DNA of 21,184 nucleotides from a virus. The stretch is taken from positions 1-21,184 of the IMG/VR virus record IMGVR_UViG_3300046467_000845; one strand, given 5' to 3'. The position numbers and the translations under genes were made by a program. Numbering within the stretch: position 1 is the stretch's first letter; every line of letters begins with the position of its first letter. A model generated the notes under the pieces. It saw only the letters and a program-made list of their open reading frames with translations. It searched no databases and was not told the origin of the DNA. Shown piece by piece: positions 8,601 to 20,000 of this stretch.

Positions 8601-10345
8601 ATCTACATGGAAAAATAAATGCTGAACAAATACTTGAATTAGATAATATAGAAGATCAAATAGGCATGACTCAAGCTTTAGGAAAAGAGGCAGGAGATTT
8701 ATTCGCTCTTAGAGATATGGCATTAAAGCAAGCTATTGCAGGTGAAGAACTGCTTCATTTGAAGGCTGTAGAAAAAGACGCATCACTTGTAAGAGAAATC
8801 GAAGCAAAACAACAAATAAATAAATTAACTGAAGATTTAAGATTAAAACAAGAAGCAATATCAAAAACTCAAAAATTAATTGAAAAATTTCAAGCAACAG
8901 GTAGAACTGAACTTAATGCGGCTGAAGAAGCGAAAATAGAAGTGGAAGCTGCTAAAAGCGCGGCAGAGTTTGCAAGAAATAATTTAGTTCTTGAAAAAGA
9001 TCTCCTAATGGCAAAAGGAAGGATACAAATTAAAGAATTTGAGTTAATGAATAAAAGAATAGAATTAACTAATGCAGAATTAAAAGCTCGAGATCCAGCT
9101 GCATCTCAAATAGAGCTTATAAATATAGATCAGGTGGAAAGAGATATTAATAAAGCAACAGCAAAATCTATCGAATTAGCAGAAGCAGTAGTAGTAGGAC
9201 TAGAACAAGGGGTTACTGTTGCTATAATGAATGGAATTAAAAATGTAAGAGAAGCTATGACTTCGGGTGACCTAGGATTTGGAGAAGGTACTGAGACTAT
9301 AGGGAAGTTGGTAACAGAAGATAATAAAGGACCTACAGGTAAAGGAGGCGGTAAAGATGGAGCTGAACTGTCTATAGGTGAAAGACTACAATCAGCAGGA
9401 GCAATAGTTGATACATTTGCTGCAAAACTAGCGACTATAAGCCCTGAAGGAGCTGCTTATGCAGCAATGGGGCAGGGTATGATGGGCATGGCTCAAGGTT
9501 TAGCTGATTTCGCGGAAAAGGGAGCTACTTCTGCCCAAAAACTTGACGCAGTATCAAACATAATGGGTAGTATAGGAGATGTTATGAATGCAGCTTCAGC
9601 TTCAGCAGTAGCAGGAATAGATCAACAAATAGCAGCTGAAGAAAAGAGAGATGGCAAGTCAAAAGAAAGTTTAAATAAAATAAAACAATTACAAATGAAA
9701 AAATGGTTAATGGAGAAAAAAGCATTTGACCAAAATAAAAAGGTAAAAATAGCTCAAGCTTTAATATCTACTTATACAGGTGTCGCAGCTGGAATAGAAA
9801 AAGGAGCACCTTGGGGATATATAGAAGCAGCTATAACACTGGCTATGGGTATGGCTCAAGTTAAAGCTATACAAAATACTAAATTTGCAGGAGCAAAACC
9901 AGGGGGGACGGGTCTTAATGCTCCAAATACAGCTTTAAATATAGGAAAACGAGACAATAAAGTTGATGTATCAAGAGGAGTTTCAGGAGGAGAACTTTCA
10001 TACTTAAGAGGTGGTAGAGGTCAAGGTAGTGGTCCAAATGACTTTAAACCTGCTGGTGGAGCTGTAGGATTAAGACAGGGTTATAATACTGGTGGAGTAC
10101 TTATAGGAGAGCAGGGTCCAGAAGTAGTATATCCAACAACACCAATAACAGTAAATCCAAATAATAGTGCGACAGGAAGTACTAGTGTTAACTTTACAAT
10201 TAACACAATAGACTCTCAAGGAGTTGCAGAATTCTTAGACACAAATTCAGGAGCTATTATACAAACAATCAGAGGAGCTGCAAACGGCTACGGAACAGGA
10301 TTTTTAGAAGAAGTGGATACTACGGTACTCGCTCCAGGGGGCTAA
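5624..10345 (+). CDS. Tail length tape measure protein
   Basis: This 1573-residue protein starts at the ATG of a TAATG overlap, with AGAGG only 3 bases upstream. Its layout is that of a tape measure. A Lys-rich, coiled N-terminus is followed by a Gly/Ala hydrophobic segment at about 77-100. A 'GAISAEEAMRGA' / 'GLAKIAKGAS' region at about 140-180 is typical of tape-measure N-terminal domains. There are two strongly hydrophobic, membrane-spanning-like segments, at about 295-315 and 528-551 (around MPLGLIIIAVAAAVAIF). Long charged coiled-coil stretches cover about 880-1180. An Ala-rich C-terminal region (KIAQALISTYTGVAAGIEKG, then WGYIEAAI) precedes a Gly-rich tail holding TGGVLIGEQGPEVVYP at about 1489-1504, a common C-terminal motif of these proteins. 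It sets tail length, fills the tube lumen and is released on infection to help DNA cross the membrane. By the usual rule of about 0.15 nm per residue the tail would be roughly 230 nm. Confidence 0.92.
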   Translation: MAKKTKMELNMTGTGIKSTAKDVKKTRQETDKLDKSQKNLSKGTNKYHKLQKGVAQAGANSTKNFSKMNQSMGGSSGLVAAYATLAANVFAATAAFGALSRAAEFENLKKGLTELGAQSGRTLSIMAEGLREVTGGAISAEEAMRGAALGVSGGFGGEQLEGLAKIAKGASIALGRNLPDAFDRLTRGAIKLEPEILDELGIMVRLDDAVENYAAEIGKSAGALTQFERRQAFMNAILTQGEEKFGEIAEAVDTDPYAKLGATFGDLTKDIFTFVNETLYLGKIMGFLADNTAILLGVMVLFGSTIAAKMLPFLSDSAASAANAAKGMADTAVAAEDAVKTQKEFAQATIGATKGGSKAYQGMAKSVREGKYEITSLKTMQGSLNKSTAALQSLEDRNAVKDAAAHKVKVANIKTEQRNLQILIGLETERAAVSATAAIATARSNQALANVAIVNAYAQGNANLWTTLKGVKGGAQALAKELNTISATQMGLTTETLPGGTKAMNKMKAGVFQLGTAFRALGKAILKAWMPLGLIIIAVAAAVAIFRHLYHTKEAEAYNKTLEDMDTVLADINKKAEKFKDSMTMADAAFSQIRAFEVTSGLITETNDLVQKGMKERIAVQNSLTKGVEEELTGHLSVEAARNRINRLLSGNKGLGKTPEELAMGDNQYGYFAPKRRSQQAGLARGDLAVDFGVKEFAKKDEGLTHLFAIKESPEYAGMQNIMQSEIPGMANLLKKKMKNIMKEPFVDGVDSAAQFSRAIKEVQVTFGGIGPAVTNMRTSLRESEKEASKFMQAFQKKTKVDAIVDSFVAIERNAKEISREVNKAFGDEADASVIALGKSLSDVGTITAQMIGPEFVKAQRELQDVQKQISETGAVDQQGADWDALVAKQKASAKALGGMFKDFKKISKEMQLHQRLEIQKKKILKLTSNILKKVNKEYKSSTALSKVALQIEKQRAKFEIQSIQLETQSVKNTFKGLKFKEQFVDSLGKAWYLHGKINAEQILELDNIEDQIGMTQALGKEAGDLFALRDMALKQAIAGEELLHLKAVEKDASLVREIEAKQQINKLTEDLRLKQEAISKTQKLIEKFQATGRTELNAAEEAKIEVEAAKSAAEFARNNLVLEKDLLMAKGRIQIKEFELMNKRIELTNAELKARDPAASQIELINIDQVERDINKATAKSIELAEAVVVGLEQGVTVAIMNGIKNVREAMTSGDLGFGEGTETIGKLVTEDNKGPTGKGGGKDGAELSIGERLQSAGAIVDTFAAKLATISPEGAAYAAMGQGMMGMAQGLADFAEKGATSAQKLDAVSNIMGSIGDVMNAASASAVAGIDQQIAAEEKRDGKSKESLNKIKQLQMKKWLMEKKAFDQNKKVKIAQALISTYTGVAAGIEKGAPWGYIEAAITLAMGMAQVKAIQNTKFAGAKPGGTGLNAPNTALNIGKRDNKVDVSRGVSGGELSYLRGGRGQGSGPNDFKPAGGAVGLRQGYNTGGVLIGEQGPEVVYPTTPITVNPNNSATGSTSVNFTINTIDSQGVAEFLDTNSGAIIQTIRGAANGYGTGFLEEVDTTVLAPGG

Positions 10346-10348
10346 GAT

Positions 10349-11083
10349 ATGGGAGTTATAACACATTCAAATAGATTACCAGATCCTAACTATTCAATAG
10401 AGGAAACAGGAAAGGGAGGATCAGGAACGGCTGGGCCTGGTTTTGCATCTGTAAAACTTGAATCAATACAACCAACCGCGGTAAGTACTACAAATAGTGG
10501 ACGAGTAACTTCTCGTTCTATTGTAGCACATAAATGGAAAATAGATATTAGCTATAACCCAATGACTCGAGACCAATTCGAGCCTATCTTTAATTTTCTT
10601 ATGGAAAAAAGAGGACGATTAAAACCTTTTGAAGTAGTACTACCTCAGTATGCTGCACCAAGAACAGCATTAAGTATTACTGGTGGACAGACATACTTAA
10701 AACCAGCAGCAAATATCACAGCAGGTGCACCTTATTTTTTAGCAACTAATCACGGAGATACTAGTTCACCTTATACTGGAGGTATGCGCCCTGGCGACAT
10801 GTTTACATTTAATGATACAGGTAACTCAAACCATAAAAAAGTATATAGAGTTACAAGTGTAACAGATAGAGATAATTATATAGCAGGTCTACAACCAGCT
10901 ACTGCTGAGAGGTACTACTATGTAACTCCTTCTATAGAAAAAGCAGTTACAGCTAGTAGCACTACATTAATTACTACAAACCCAACTTTTAGAGTTATAC
11001 AAAACGGAGATACCCGTTCGTATTCTCTTGGAACAAATAATTTATATGAATTTAGTCTAAGCCTAGTGGAGGCTCAACCGTAA
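10349..11083 (+). CDS. Distal tail / minor tail protein
   Basis: This 244-residue protein lies three bases after the tape measure stop and overlaps the gpJ-like gene by one base. An AGGGGG run about 7 bases upstream is its only ribosome-site candidate. The central HKWKIDISYNPMTRDQF segment followed by FLMEKRGRLKPFEVVLPQY resembles the N-terminal beta-barrel region of distal tail and lambda M-type minor tail proteins, where a 'W.i.i.y.pm....f..i..Fl...rG....F.v.lP' pattern recurs. A second half (about 110-200) with GMRPGDMFTFND and HKKVYRVTSV looks like an inserted beta-barrel (Gly-Asp-x-[FI] turn). The C-terminus returns to a tube-like strand (LYEFSLSLVEAQP). Such proteins form the ring between the tube end and the tip complex. 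The exact family is inferred from position and pattern. Confidence 0.65.
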   Translation: MGVITHSNRLPDPNYSIEETGKGGSGTAGPGFASVKLESIQPTAVSTTNSGRVTSRSIVAHKWKIDISYNPMTRDQFEPIFNFLMEKRGRLKPFEVVLPQYAAPRTALSITGGQTYLKPAANITAGAPYFLATNHGDTSSPYTGGMRPGDMFTFNDTGNSNHKKVYRVTSVTDRDNYIAGLQPATAERYYYVTPSIEKAVTASSTTLITTNPTFRVIQNGDTRSYSLGTNNLYEFSLSLVEAQP

Positions 11084-14000
11084 TGTCAACAGAAAAAGTT
11101 ATTAATAGTACCATTAGAACTAATCTTCTTAACAATGAAGATTTTCTTTATGCACATCTAGTAAAATTTGAGCGTCCATTTACAAAAGCTACTGATGGAA
11201 ATTATCCTACAGACGCAAGTAGATATGCCTATTATACTGATGGAAGTTATGATATATCATATGATGACGGTAGTGGTAATGGGGCTCAAGTTTATAGAGC
11301 AAATAGGGTACTAAGTATAGGAACTTACTCGGAAACTACACAAGCTCGTGCCAGCCAAATGAACTTAACTCTTGCGGGGGAAGATTTAAAATCTTCAATA
11401 TCTCTAGCTGGAAGTATATCCACCAGTGGAGTATTTACTCCAACTTCTACAGTATATGAAGGATACCCACTAGACTTTGTAGAAAGAGGTTTTAAAGAAG
11501 GAGACGAAATATCTTTTACGTATAGTAGTACTACTTTAACTTATAGAATATCTAGTTTTACTTCTAATAATACTATTTTAAACTTAGCAGTTATTGGTAC
11601 TACTCCAGATATTGTAAGTTCTTTCCCGGGCTCTACTCTGAGTCAAACATTTACTGTAAAACTTGAATCTGATGAATTAACAGCTCCTCTACAAGAAAGA
11701 GGAATAACTATATCAGGTACCTCAGCCGCTAGTCCTAACTTTATAAATAGAAGTGTAATGATTTACAAAGTATTTATAGACCAAGATACAGGTTTAGCTT
11801 GGGGTGGTACAGGTATTACTATATTTAAAGGAGTAATTCAAAATGTATCTATTGATGAAAGCCCTACAGGGGTAAAAGTTAAATGGGGTATTACAAGCCA
11901 TTGGGGAGATTGGAATCAAGTTGGGGGTAGATTAACTACTGATGAAATTCATAGAAATCTACAGCCTAATCAAATGCCTGCCCCAGTCCAGCCTATACGA
12001 AATGAATATGCAAGTGACTTAGGCTTTTTACATGCTGAAAGTTCTTTAAGTGCTATAGCAAATTATACTACTCAAGAAACTAGAACTAAGATGAAGAAAA
12101 AGAGAAGAGGAGGCCTTGCCGGACTCTTTGGAGGTAAATACTATATACAAGAAGAATACCAAATTGACATTCAAAATGAAGTTGATTTAAATATACATTT
12201 ACAAGGAAGATACCTTCCAGTAATTTATGGTGTACAAAGAGTAAATGGTAATCCAGTATTTGCAGACACACTAAATAGTGATAGTAAAGTAATCTTTACA
12301 GCAGATGCTATTTGTGAAGGAGAAATTCACGGATTATATAATATATATATAGATGATATTCCTTTAATATGTACTGATGATAATGACTATGATGTTAGAA
12401 GGGTAGGTGGAACAGACCAAGATAATACGCAACTTCAATGTTATGGTAGAATGTCTCATGGAGAGACTTTAATGGGGAAAGAAGGAGACCCAGTCGAAAC
12501 TAGTGGAGAACCTCCTATTGGTGTAGATACAAGAGATCATAATGAAAGATCCGTTCTTATCGCCTATGGACATGCTTTGCAAACGGGCGGTTATATACCT
12601 GGGGTAACACGTGACTGGTTCAAAGGAGTGGGCATGTCTGCAGGTACAAATGGAGTTTTACATAGAAAAAGTTGGAGCATTGATGGAGTACACAAAATAG
12701 ATTCCAGCTTTTTTAGTGGAAGAGCAAATCAACTAGCTTCTTCTATGCTATATAATCCTGCTCAACTTACAGATGGGATAGAAAGTATATCAGTTACTAA
12801 TCCAGGTACTGGTTATACTAGTAATCCAACTATAGCAATATCTGCTCCCTCAGGAGGAGGAGTAACAGCAACAGCTGAAGTACAAACTCGTGGGTATACT
12901 GAAGGCGGACTCCAAACAACAATTGGGGCAATAAGGCTATTAACTTCGGGTTCAGGATATACAGATTCAGATACAATTACAGTAACAATTACTCCAAATA
13001 CACAAGGTACTGGAGCACGAGCAACAGCAAATAGAGGTGGGTACAAAAGACAAGTAGATTATTATGAAGGAATAGAGCCTTACTGGAATTCAAATCATAG
13101 ACTATTAGATACTGCATATTCAGCAACCCGTTTTGAAATTAGTCCAGACGCCACAGAAATACCTGAAATAGAGTATGTTGTCAAAGGGTCACTACTTGAT
13201 TGTTATAATTATGATAATATTTATGTGCCCGATGAAGTTTTAAACCCAGCAAGTGCAGGAGATATTACAACTAGAGCAGCTACATTTAAAATAGGAGATG
13301 TGATAGCCGTTGAATATAGTACAGATGGGTCTAGTTGGACTAATGATACTTCGGGACTACATTCAAATGGTAAGTTTAAAATAATAGATAAGTATGAATT
13401 TCAAACCAATAGACAAACAACTCAATGGAAATTTGAATTAGATTCCGCTCCAGCTTTAGCAGTTACGAACGGAGCTCCTGGAAGAACTCATTTAAGATTA
13501 AAAAATTCAAGTAATCAGTACTGGTACATGTTAACATGGAACTATACTTTGTGTACTGATAAAACATTTCCTGATGAATGGAAGCTGCCTACTTGGACCC
13601 TAGTTGGGGATAAATTAACTGGTACATTTTCAACAGCAGATGCAGCACTTTTAGGTAGTACTAGTGACTATACTTCTTATCAATTCTATACGACTAATTG
13701 GACTGACATACCAAGCCTTAGTAAGGCATTATTAACAGGAACATGGGCTGGAAATGTAGTTACTATAGATGTTCCAATGCCTCTAGCAGATGCGACCGCA
13801 TCACTAGCTGCTATGAATGCACGATTAAAAATAAAAAATGGTAAAACATTTAAAGTTCCTTCAGGTGGCACAGGTACTACTAACTATGATGAAATTACTG
13901 GAATAACAAATTCAAAAGAATTATTTAATACTTATAGTGATACTGACATGAAAAGTAGTAATGCACGAACCTATGTTGGTCGTGGCGCTTTACTTCAAAA

Positions 14001-17000
14001 TACTACTACAGGAGAAGAAAGAGAAATTGAAGATTTTAATACTACTAGTGATACTATAACTTTATCAACTCCTTTCTATACTCCTCCAACTCCAGCTGAT
14101 AAGTTTACAATAACAGGTAGAGGGGCGGATAAACGAAGCTCTACTAATCCTGCAATACAAACACTTGATTATTTAAGTAATACTCGATATGGTAAAGGGT
14201 TAACAGGTACAGATTTAAATATTGATTCCTTTATTGCTTCAGCAAAATTATGTGATACTAGATCAAATGTAACACTTAAGCTAAAGACTGTTAGTGGTAT
14301 AGCAGCAGGAGATGTTTTTGAACTAAAAGTGGGAGGTTCCACAAATAGCGGAGATTTAGTAGCTCAGGGTACAGTAGGGACAGCTTCAGGTGATATTGAT
14401 GCTGTAAATACTACTATTACTCTTACTAACGTACTTGGTAAATTTACTAAAGCCTATAGTACTTATGGGCAGTATCTAGAAGGAGATATAATTTATACTG
14501 TTGCAGGACGCTATTATAGAGCTGGGTCCACAGTAACAAATACTAGTGCTGTAGAACCAGTTCATGAGACTGGTACTGTTGGGGGTATGACATATATTTG
14601 TAAGCATACTGATACTTCAACAGCCACCGACATTATTTTACACAAAACAGCAGGAAACGGTACTGCTAGTACTATAGCTTTAGAAAAACGATTTGGTAAG
14701 CCTGTTGAATATGGGTTATATGACTCTGATTGGGTAAGATATTGGAGATACTATGGTTGGGATCGTAACAATCAAGCAGAAGTAACTAGGCACCAAACTA
14801 ATTTTATACTTGATACTGGTAAGTCTCAATTCGCAAATATAAATGCTCTACTTTCACACTTTAATGGTATACTATCTTATGAAAATGGCAAATATGTATT
14901 AGACGTAGAAACACAAGAAGATGCTCCAACAATAAATCTTAATTCATCTCAAGAAAATATTAATCCGTATTATATAGAAAATTCAGATATAATAGGAAAA
15001 ATATCCTTGAAAGATGATTCACAAAAAAAAGGTAAAAACACTATCAAATCAAGTGTCGCTGATCCTCAAAATAATTGGGGTTCTAGAAGTATAACTTTCT
15101 TTAATTCTGATTTTTTAAAGGCAGACAGAGACATAGTAAAAACTGGAAACTTTCCTTTTACTGGTATAACTAATTATTGGAATGGAAGAATTGGAGTAGA
15201 AAAAGAATTATTCCAAAGTAGATTCTCAAAAGAAATAAGTTTTACTATAGGACCAAAAGGTTTATTATTAAAGGTAGGACAAGTTATAAGTATGAATTAT
15301 GATTCCTTTGGCTGGTCTAATAAATTGTTTAGAATCGAGAACTTAAATTTTAATGCAAATTGCAATGTTTCAGTAAAAGCTACAGAGTATGATGATAGCA
15401 TCTATGAAATCACAAAACAACAAGCACTCGGAGTTGAAACTCAATCTAGTGCACATTTTTCACTTCCAGTTGTAGAATCTCCTAGTAGTCTTGCTACAAC
15501 TACAAATAAAGCAGGATCAGTTATTATTACTTGGACTAATGGAACTGATTTTGTTGAAGGAACAGACTCCACACAGATATGGGCGTCTTCAACTAATGAT
15601 AGAAGCGCTTCCACCCTTATAGCTACAATAGATAATGCAGAAAGTTATGCATATACTACGGCTGTTGCTGATACTAAGTATTATTGGGTAAGACATAGAA
15701 GAAAATCAAAGAAAGGGCTTAAATCCTTCATAACTAGTTCAGGGTTTTTCCCTGTAAGTACAACTGGTGGAACAACAGGAACTGCACTAGCTATAAGTGC
15801 AGGAGCAGCAACAATCAGCTTAGTTCCTAGTAGCCATGTTATAGATTGGAATAAAACATCATCAGCCGAAACTTCTACTATAGCTTTTAGTACTACAACT
15901 TTCAATATGGAAGGAACTATATACTATGAATTTTTAGTTGGAGCAAACACTAGACAAAATTTGACAACATCAACATATACTTTAGGAGACTATGATGATG
16001 CTACTTGTGATACAACTAATACTAGTACTAATGTTACTGTAGATAGCACTACTAATTATAAAGTAGGAATGAAAGTTACAGGTGCAGGTATTCCTGCGTC
16101 AACACTTATAGCTGCTGTACCAAGTGCTACAAACTTTACATTAAGTAATGCAGCAACAGCAACTGCTACAAATATAACCTTAAATATTACAGACGAACCT
16201 GGAGCAGATGATGCTCCAATACAAGTAACAGTAAAAGCAAGACAAGGGAGTGCGGGAGCCTCAACAATACTTGCACAAGATGTTACTTCAATATTTGCTG
16301 TTCAAGACGGACAAAGTACTGTAACAGGAATATTGACAAATGAAGCACATACTATACCTGCTGCCACTGACGCAACTGTCAGTAGTTTTTCAGGATCAGG
16401 GGGCACTTTTCTCGTATACTACGGTAATACAGAAATTGCGGATATAACAGATTATCAAGCTTCAGATTTAGTATTTAGTGTACAGGCTACAACAGGAACA
16501 GTAACAGCAGCTATTAATGCAACTTCAGGAGTCTATTCTATATCAGCACTTGGCTCAGACACAGCTACAGTAACTTTTAGAGCAACAATTAAAGGTAGTA
16601 TGCTTGGTGGATTAGATACTACAAATGATGTAACACGAGACAAAGTATATACAATATCAAAAGCAAAAGTTGGAGCAACAGGAACAGGGGTAGCAGGATT
16701 AAACCAAAAAACAATAAGTTTATATTACCTTAACAATACTACTAGTACTGCGCCAACACGTCCAGATAATGATTTATTTTGGAATTTTGCAGAGAAAAAA
16801 TTAGTTCAATCAACTGGTACAACAACAACTTTAAGTGACGGACACGCATCCCTTGATAGTTGGACACAAGCTCTTCCTAGTACTACAAGTACTAATGGAG
16901 TAAGATGGGTTACAATGGCGGTGGCTTCTGCTAATACTGCTGAAGATACAATATCATCAGGAGATTGGGCAGCACCAGCTGTAGTTGGAGCTGATGGGTC

Positions 17001-20000
17001 TCAATATGCCAGAATAGACTTATACCAAAGAAATGCTAGCGCTACAGCTCCTGCCAAACCAACTACTAATCTTTTCTATAACTTTAGTCTAGGAGCTTTA
17101 GTAGCAGATATAACATCAACAACACCCCTAACAAACTCAAGTAGTGATCTAAATAGTTGGAAATTAGATATACCTCTAGCTAGTGCGGGAGGGTACTTAC
17201 ATACAACCAGTGCAGTCGCATTAGCAAATACAAGTGCTTCTCATGATACTATTGCTCCAGCAAATTGGGCGGATGTAACCATATTAACAACACAGGGAAC
17301 TGCAGGGACTGCTTCAATAAGTAATATAGTTACAGCTAATAACCCTTGGATTTTTAAAAGTTACGAATATGATCCTGATACTCGTACTGATACTGTTGTA
17401 TACTCCCCTACTACTATAACACTTACTGCAAATACCCAAAATACTACAAATGCTACAGGAGCATGGACTGCTTCAAATAGTGTTCCATTTGCAAGTGTAG
17501 ATCATACTATTGATTCTAATGGTATTGCAAGCTGTACAATAGCTGCTTCTGCTGTTGTTGATGGTATGACAGTTACATATACTTTACACTCAGATGATAA
17601 TAGTCTTGCAGATCATGTTACTATTAAACTTTTTGAAGGTGATGAAAGTAATGATGTTGCTGTACTCGAAAATGAAGTACATTTATTATTAGCCAATGAT
17701 GATGGTACTATAAAAAGTGGTGGGTACAGCGGTAGTGGTACTGAAATAAGACTATCCGAAGGTGGAAAAGAATTAGATTATTTACATACTGCTTCAGCAA
17801 CAGGAGACTTAAGCGCTGGAGAATGGTATATAACAAGCATTACAGCAACAACAGGAATTACAGTAGGAGCTAAAAGTTCAGAAGCTGGTGCAACTAGTAG
17901 TGCTTCTAGACACGCTCAAATAGCAGATCATAGTAGTGCTGCAACAGGAACAGATCTTTTTACAATAACGTATAATATTACATTAAAATCAAAATCTGGC
18001 ACAGTAAACACAGTTACTGGAAAGCAAAGAATAGGAAAATCAAAACAAGGAACAACAGGGACTACTGGAGCTTCTACAAACATAGTTTTTAAAAGAGCAG
18101 CTTCTGTAAGTACTCCAAGTAATTCTTCTGGTGTTCCTACTGGTTGGTCAGATGGTCCTCCAAGTGGAACAGATCTTTTATGGGCGTCTCAAGGAACAAA
18201 AGCATTAAACTCAGCAGATTTTGTGTGGACTACACCTTTTAAAATAGAAGCTGGAGCAGTTGCAGAAATATACATTTATAGAAAGAATAATTCTGGAGCT
18301 CCGAGTGGAGGAAGTTATAACTTTACAAATAATACTTTAGCTCTTCCCACTAATTGGGTCAAAGATCCTCCAGCTCTTACAGCAAATAATGATGAAGTAT
18401 ACGTAGCCCTAGGTTTATCTACTGGAGCTCCCACAGCAACCGCAGCTAGCGTTAGTTGGGGTACCCCTGTTTTATATGCTAGAAGAACAGACGGAACTGA
18501 TGGATCTCCTGGAGCTGCTGGGTTAAACAGCAGTACAGTATCTTTATACAATAAGAATACTAGTAGCTCTTCTGCACCTTCCGCCTTTAGTGGTACATTT
18601 ACTTATACCTTTGCAACAGGAGCAATAAGTAATGGTACACTCAATGGTTGGACCACTGCAGTCCCTGCTTTAGCTGCTGGAGAATACGCATGGGTTAGAC
18701 AAGCTACAGCTAGTAGCTCTGCTACTACAGATACTATTCCTACTTCAGAATTTTCAACAGCAGTTATGCATAGTGGAGTAGGGGAAGATGGACAGAGTAT
18801 AACAGGTGCTGCAGGTAACTCCAACGCACTAGTAGCTTTATATGCAGTTAATACAAGCAGTTCTAGCGCTCCTTCAGCTTTTAGTGGCACTTTTACTTAT
18901 ACTTATGCCACAGGGGCGGTTTCTGGGGGCACACTTAATGGTTGGCAAACTACAGTACCAACAGTAGCACAAGGGTCTTTTTTATGGGTTAGACAAGCTA
19001 CAGCTAGTTCTAATACTACTACTGACACTATTGCTACTTCAGAATTTTCAGCCGCAGTAGTAGCAAGTGCTTCTGGTGCTAATGGAGCTCCTGGAGCAGA
19101 TGGAGATGATGGAGCTGGTATTGAATATATATTTGCAGTAACCGCTGATTCAAGCACCTCTCCTAGTGCTCCCAATAATTCTTGGGGATTCGATCAACCT
19201 AGTAGCCCCTGGGCTGATGCAGCTCCAGCTGTAACAACATCTAATAAAGCTCTTTGGAGCACTCAAAGAGCTATAGTTGGAAGTCCTTCAGCAGGAGACG
19301 CTGTATCAGCTAGTTGGACCAGTGCTACAGTTGTAGGAAGGTTTGCAGATGATGGGTCTCCTGGAGCAGCTGGAGCAAATAGTGCTACCGTTACTTTGTA
19401 TAGAAAAAGCTCAAGTAATTCAAGTGCACCTACTGCTTTTAGTGGTACTTTTACATATACTTTTGCTACTGGAGCAGTCACAGGTGGAACACTTAATGGT
19501 TGGACTACAGCTCTACCAAGTATAACTAATGGTGAGTATATATGGCAAAGACAAGCAACAGCTAGTAGTACTGCTACTACAGATAGTATTCCTACCTCTG
19601 AATTTTCAGGAGCAGTTGTACATAGTGGAGTAGGAGCAAACGGAGAAAGTATAACAGGAGCAGCAGGTAACTCTAATGCTTTAGTAGCTTTATATGCAGT
19701 TAATACAAGTAATTCAAGTGCCCCCTCTGCTTTTAGTGGTACTTTTACATATACTTTTGCTACTGGAGCAGTCACAGGTGGAACACTTAATGGTTGGACA
19801 GCAAATTCTCCAAACATTCCAGATGGATCTTACTTATGGGCTAGACAAGCTACAGCTAGTTCTAATACTACTACTGACACTATTGCTACTTCAGAATTTT
19901 CAGCAGCAGTTGTAATAGGAGGAGTTGGAGAAGATGGAGATACAGGACCTAGTGGCACAGCAAACTTAGTAGGTAAAATGGAAGCTGTTCCCTCAACGGT

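Noticed and set aside
19263-19817. A 184-codon open frame on the minus strand, with similar ones at 18603-18890, 18903-19175 and 19830-20039.
   Set aside because: They lie antisense to the repeated modules of the gpJ-like gene, repeat with the same period, and have no ribosome site. They are by-products of the Ser/Thr/Ala-rich coding repeats.
18520-19970. A CRISPR-like or IS-related repeat array, suggested by the regular spacing.
   Set aside because: The repeats are in frame, encode one protein module, have no short palindromic repeat-spacer structure, and carry no transposase or terminal inverted repeats.
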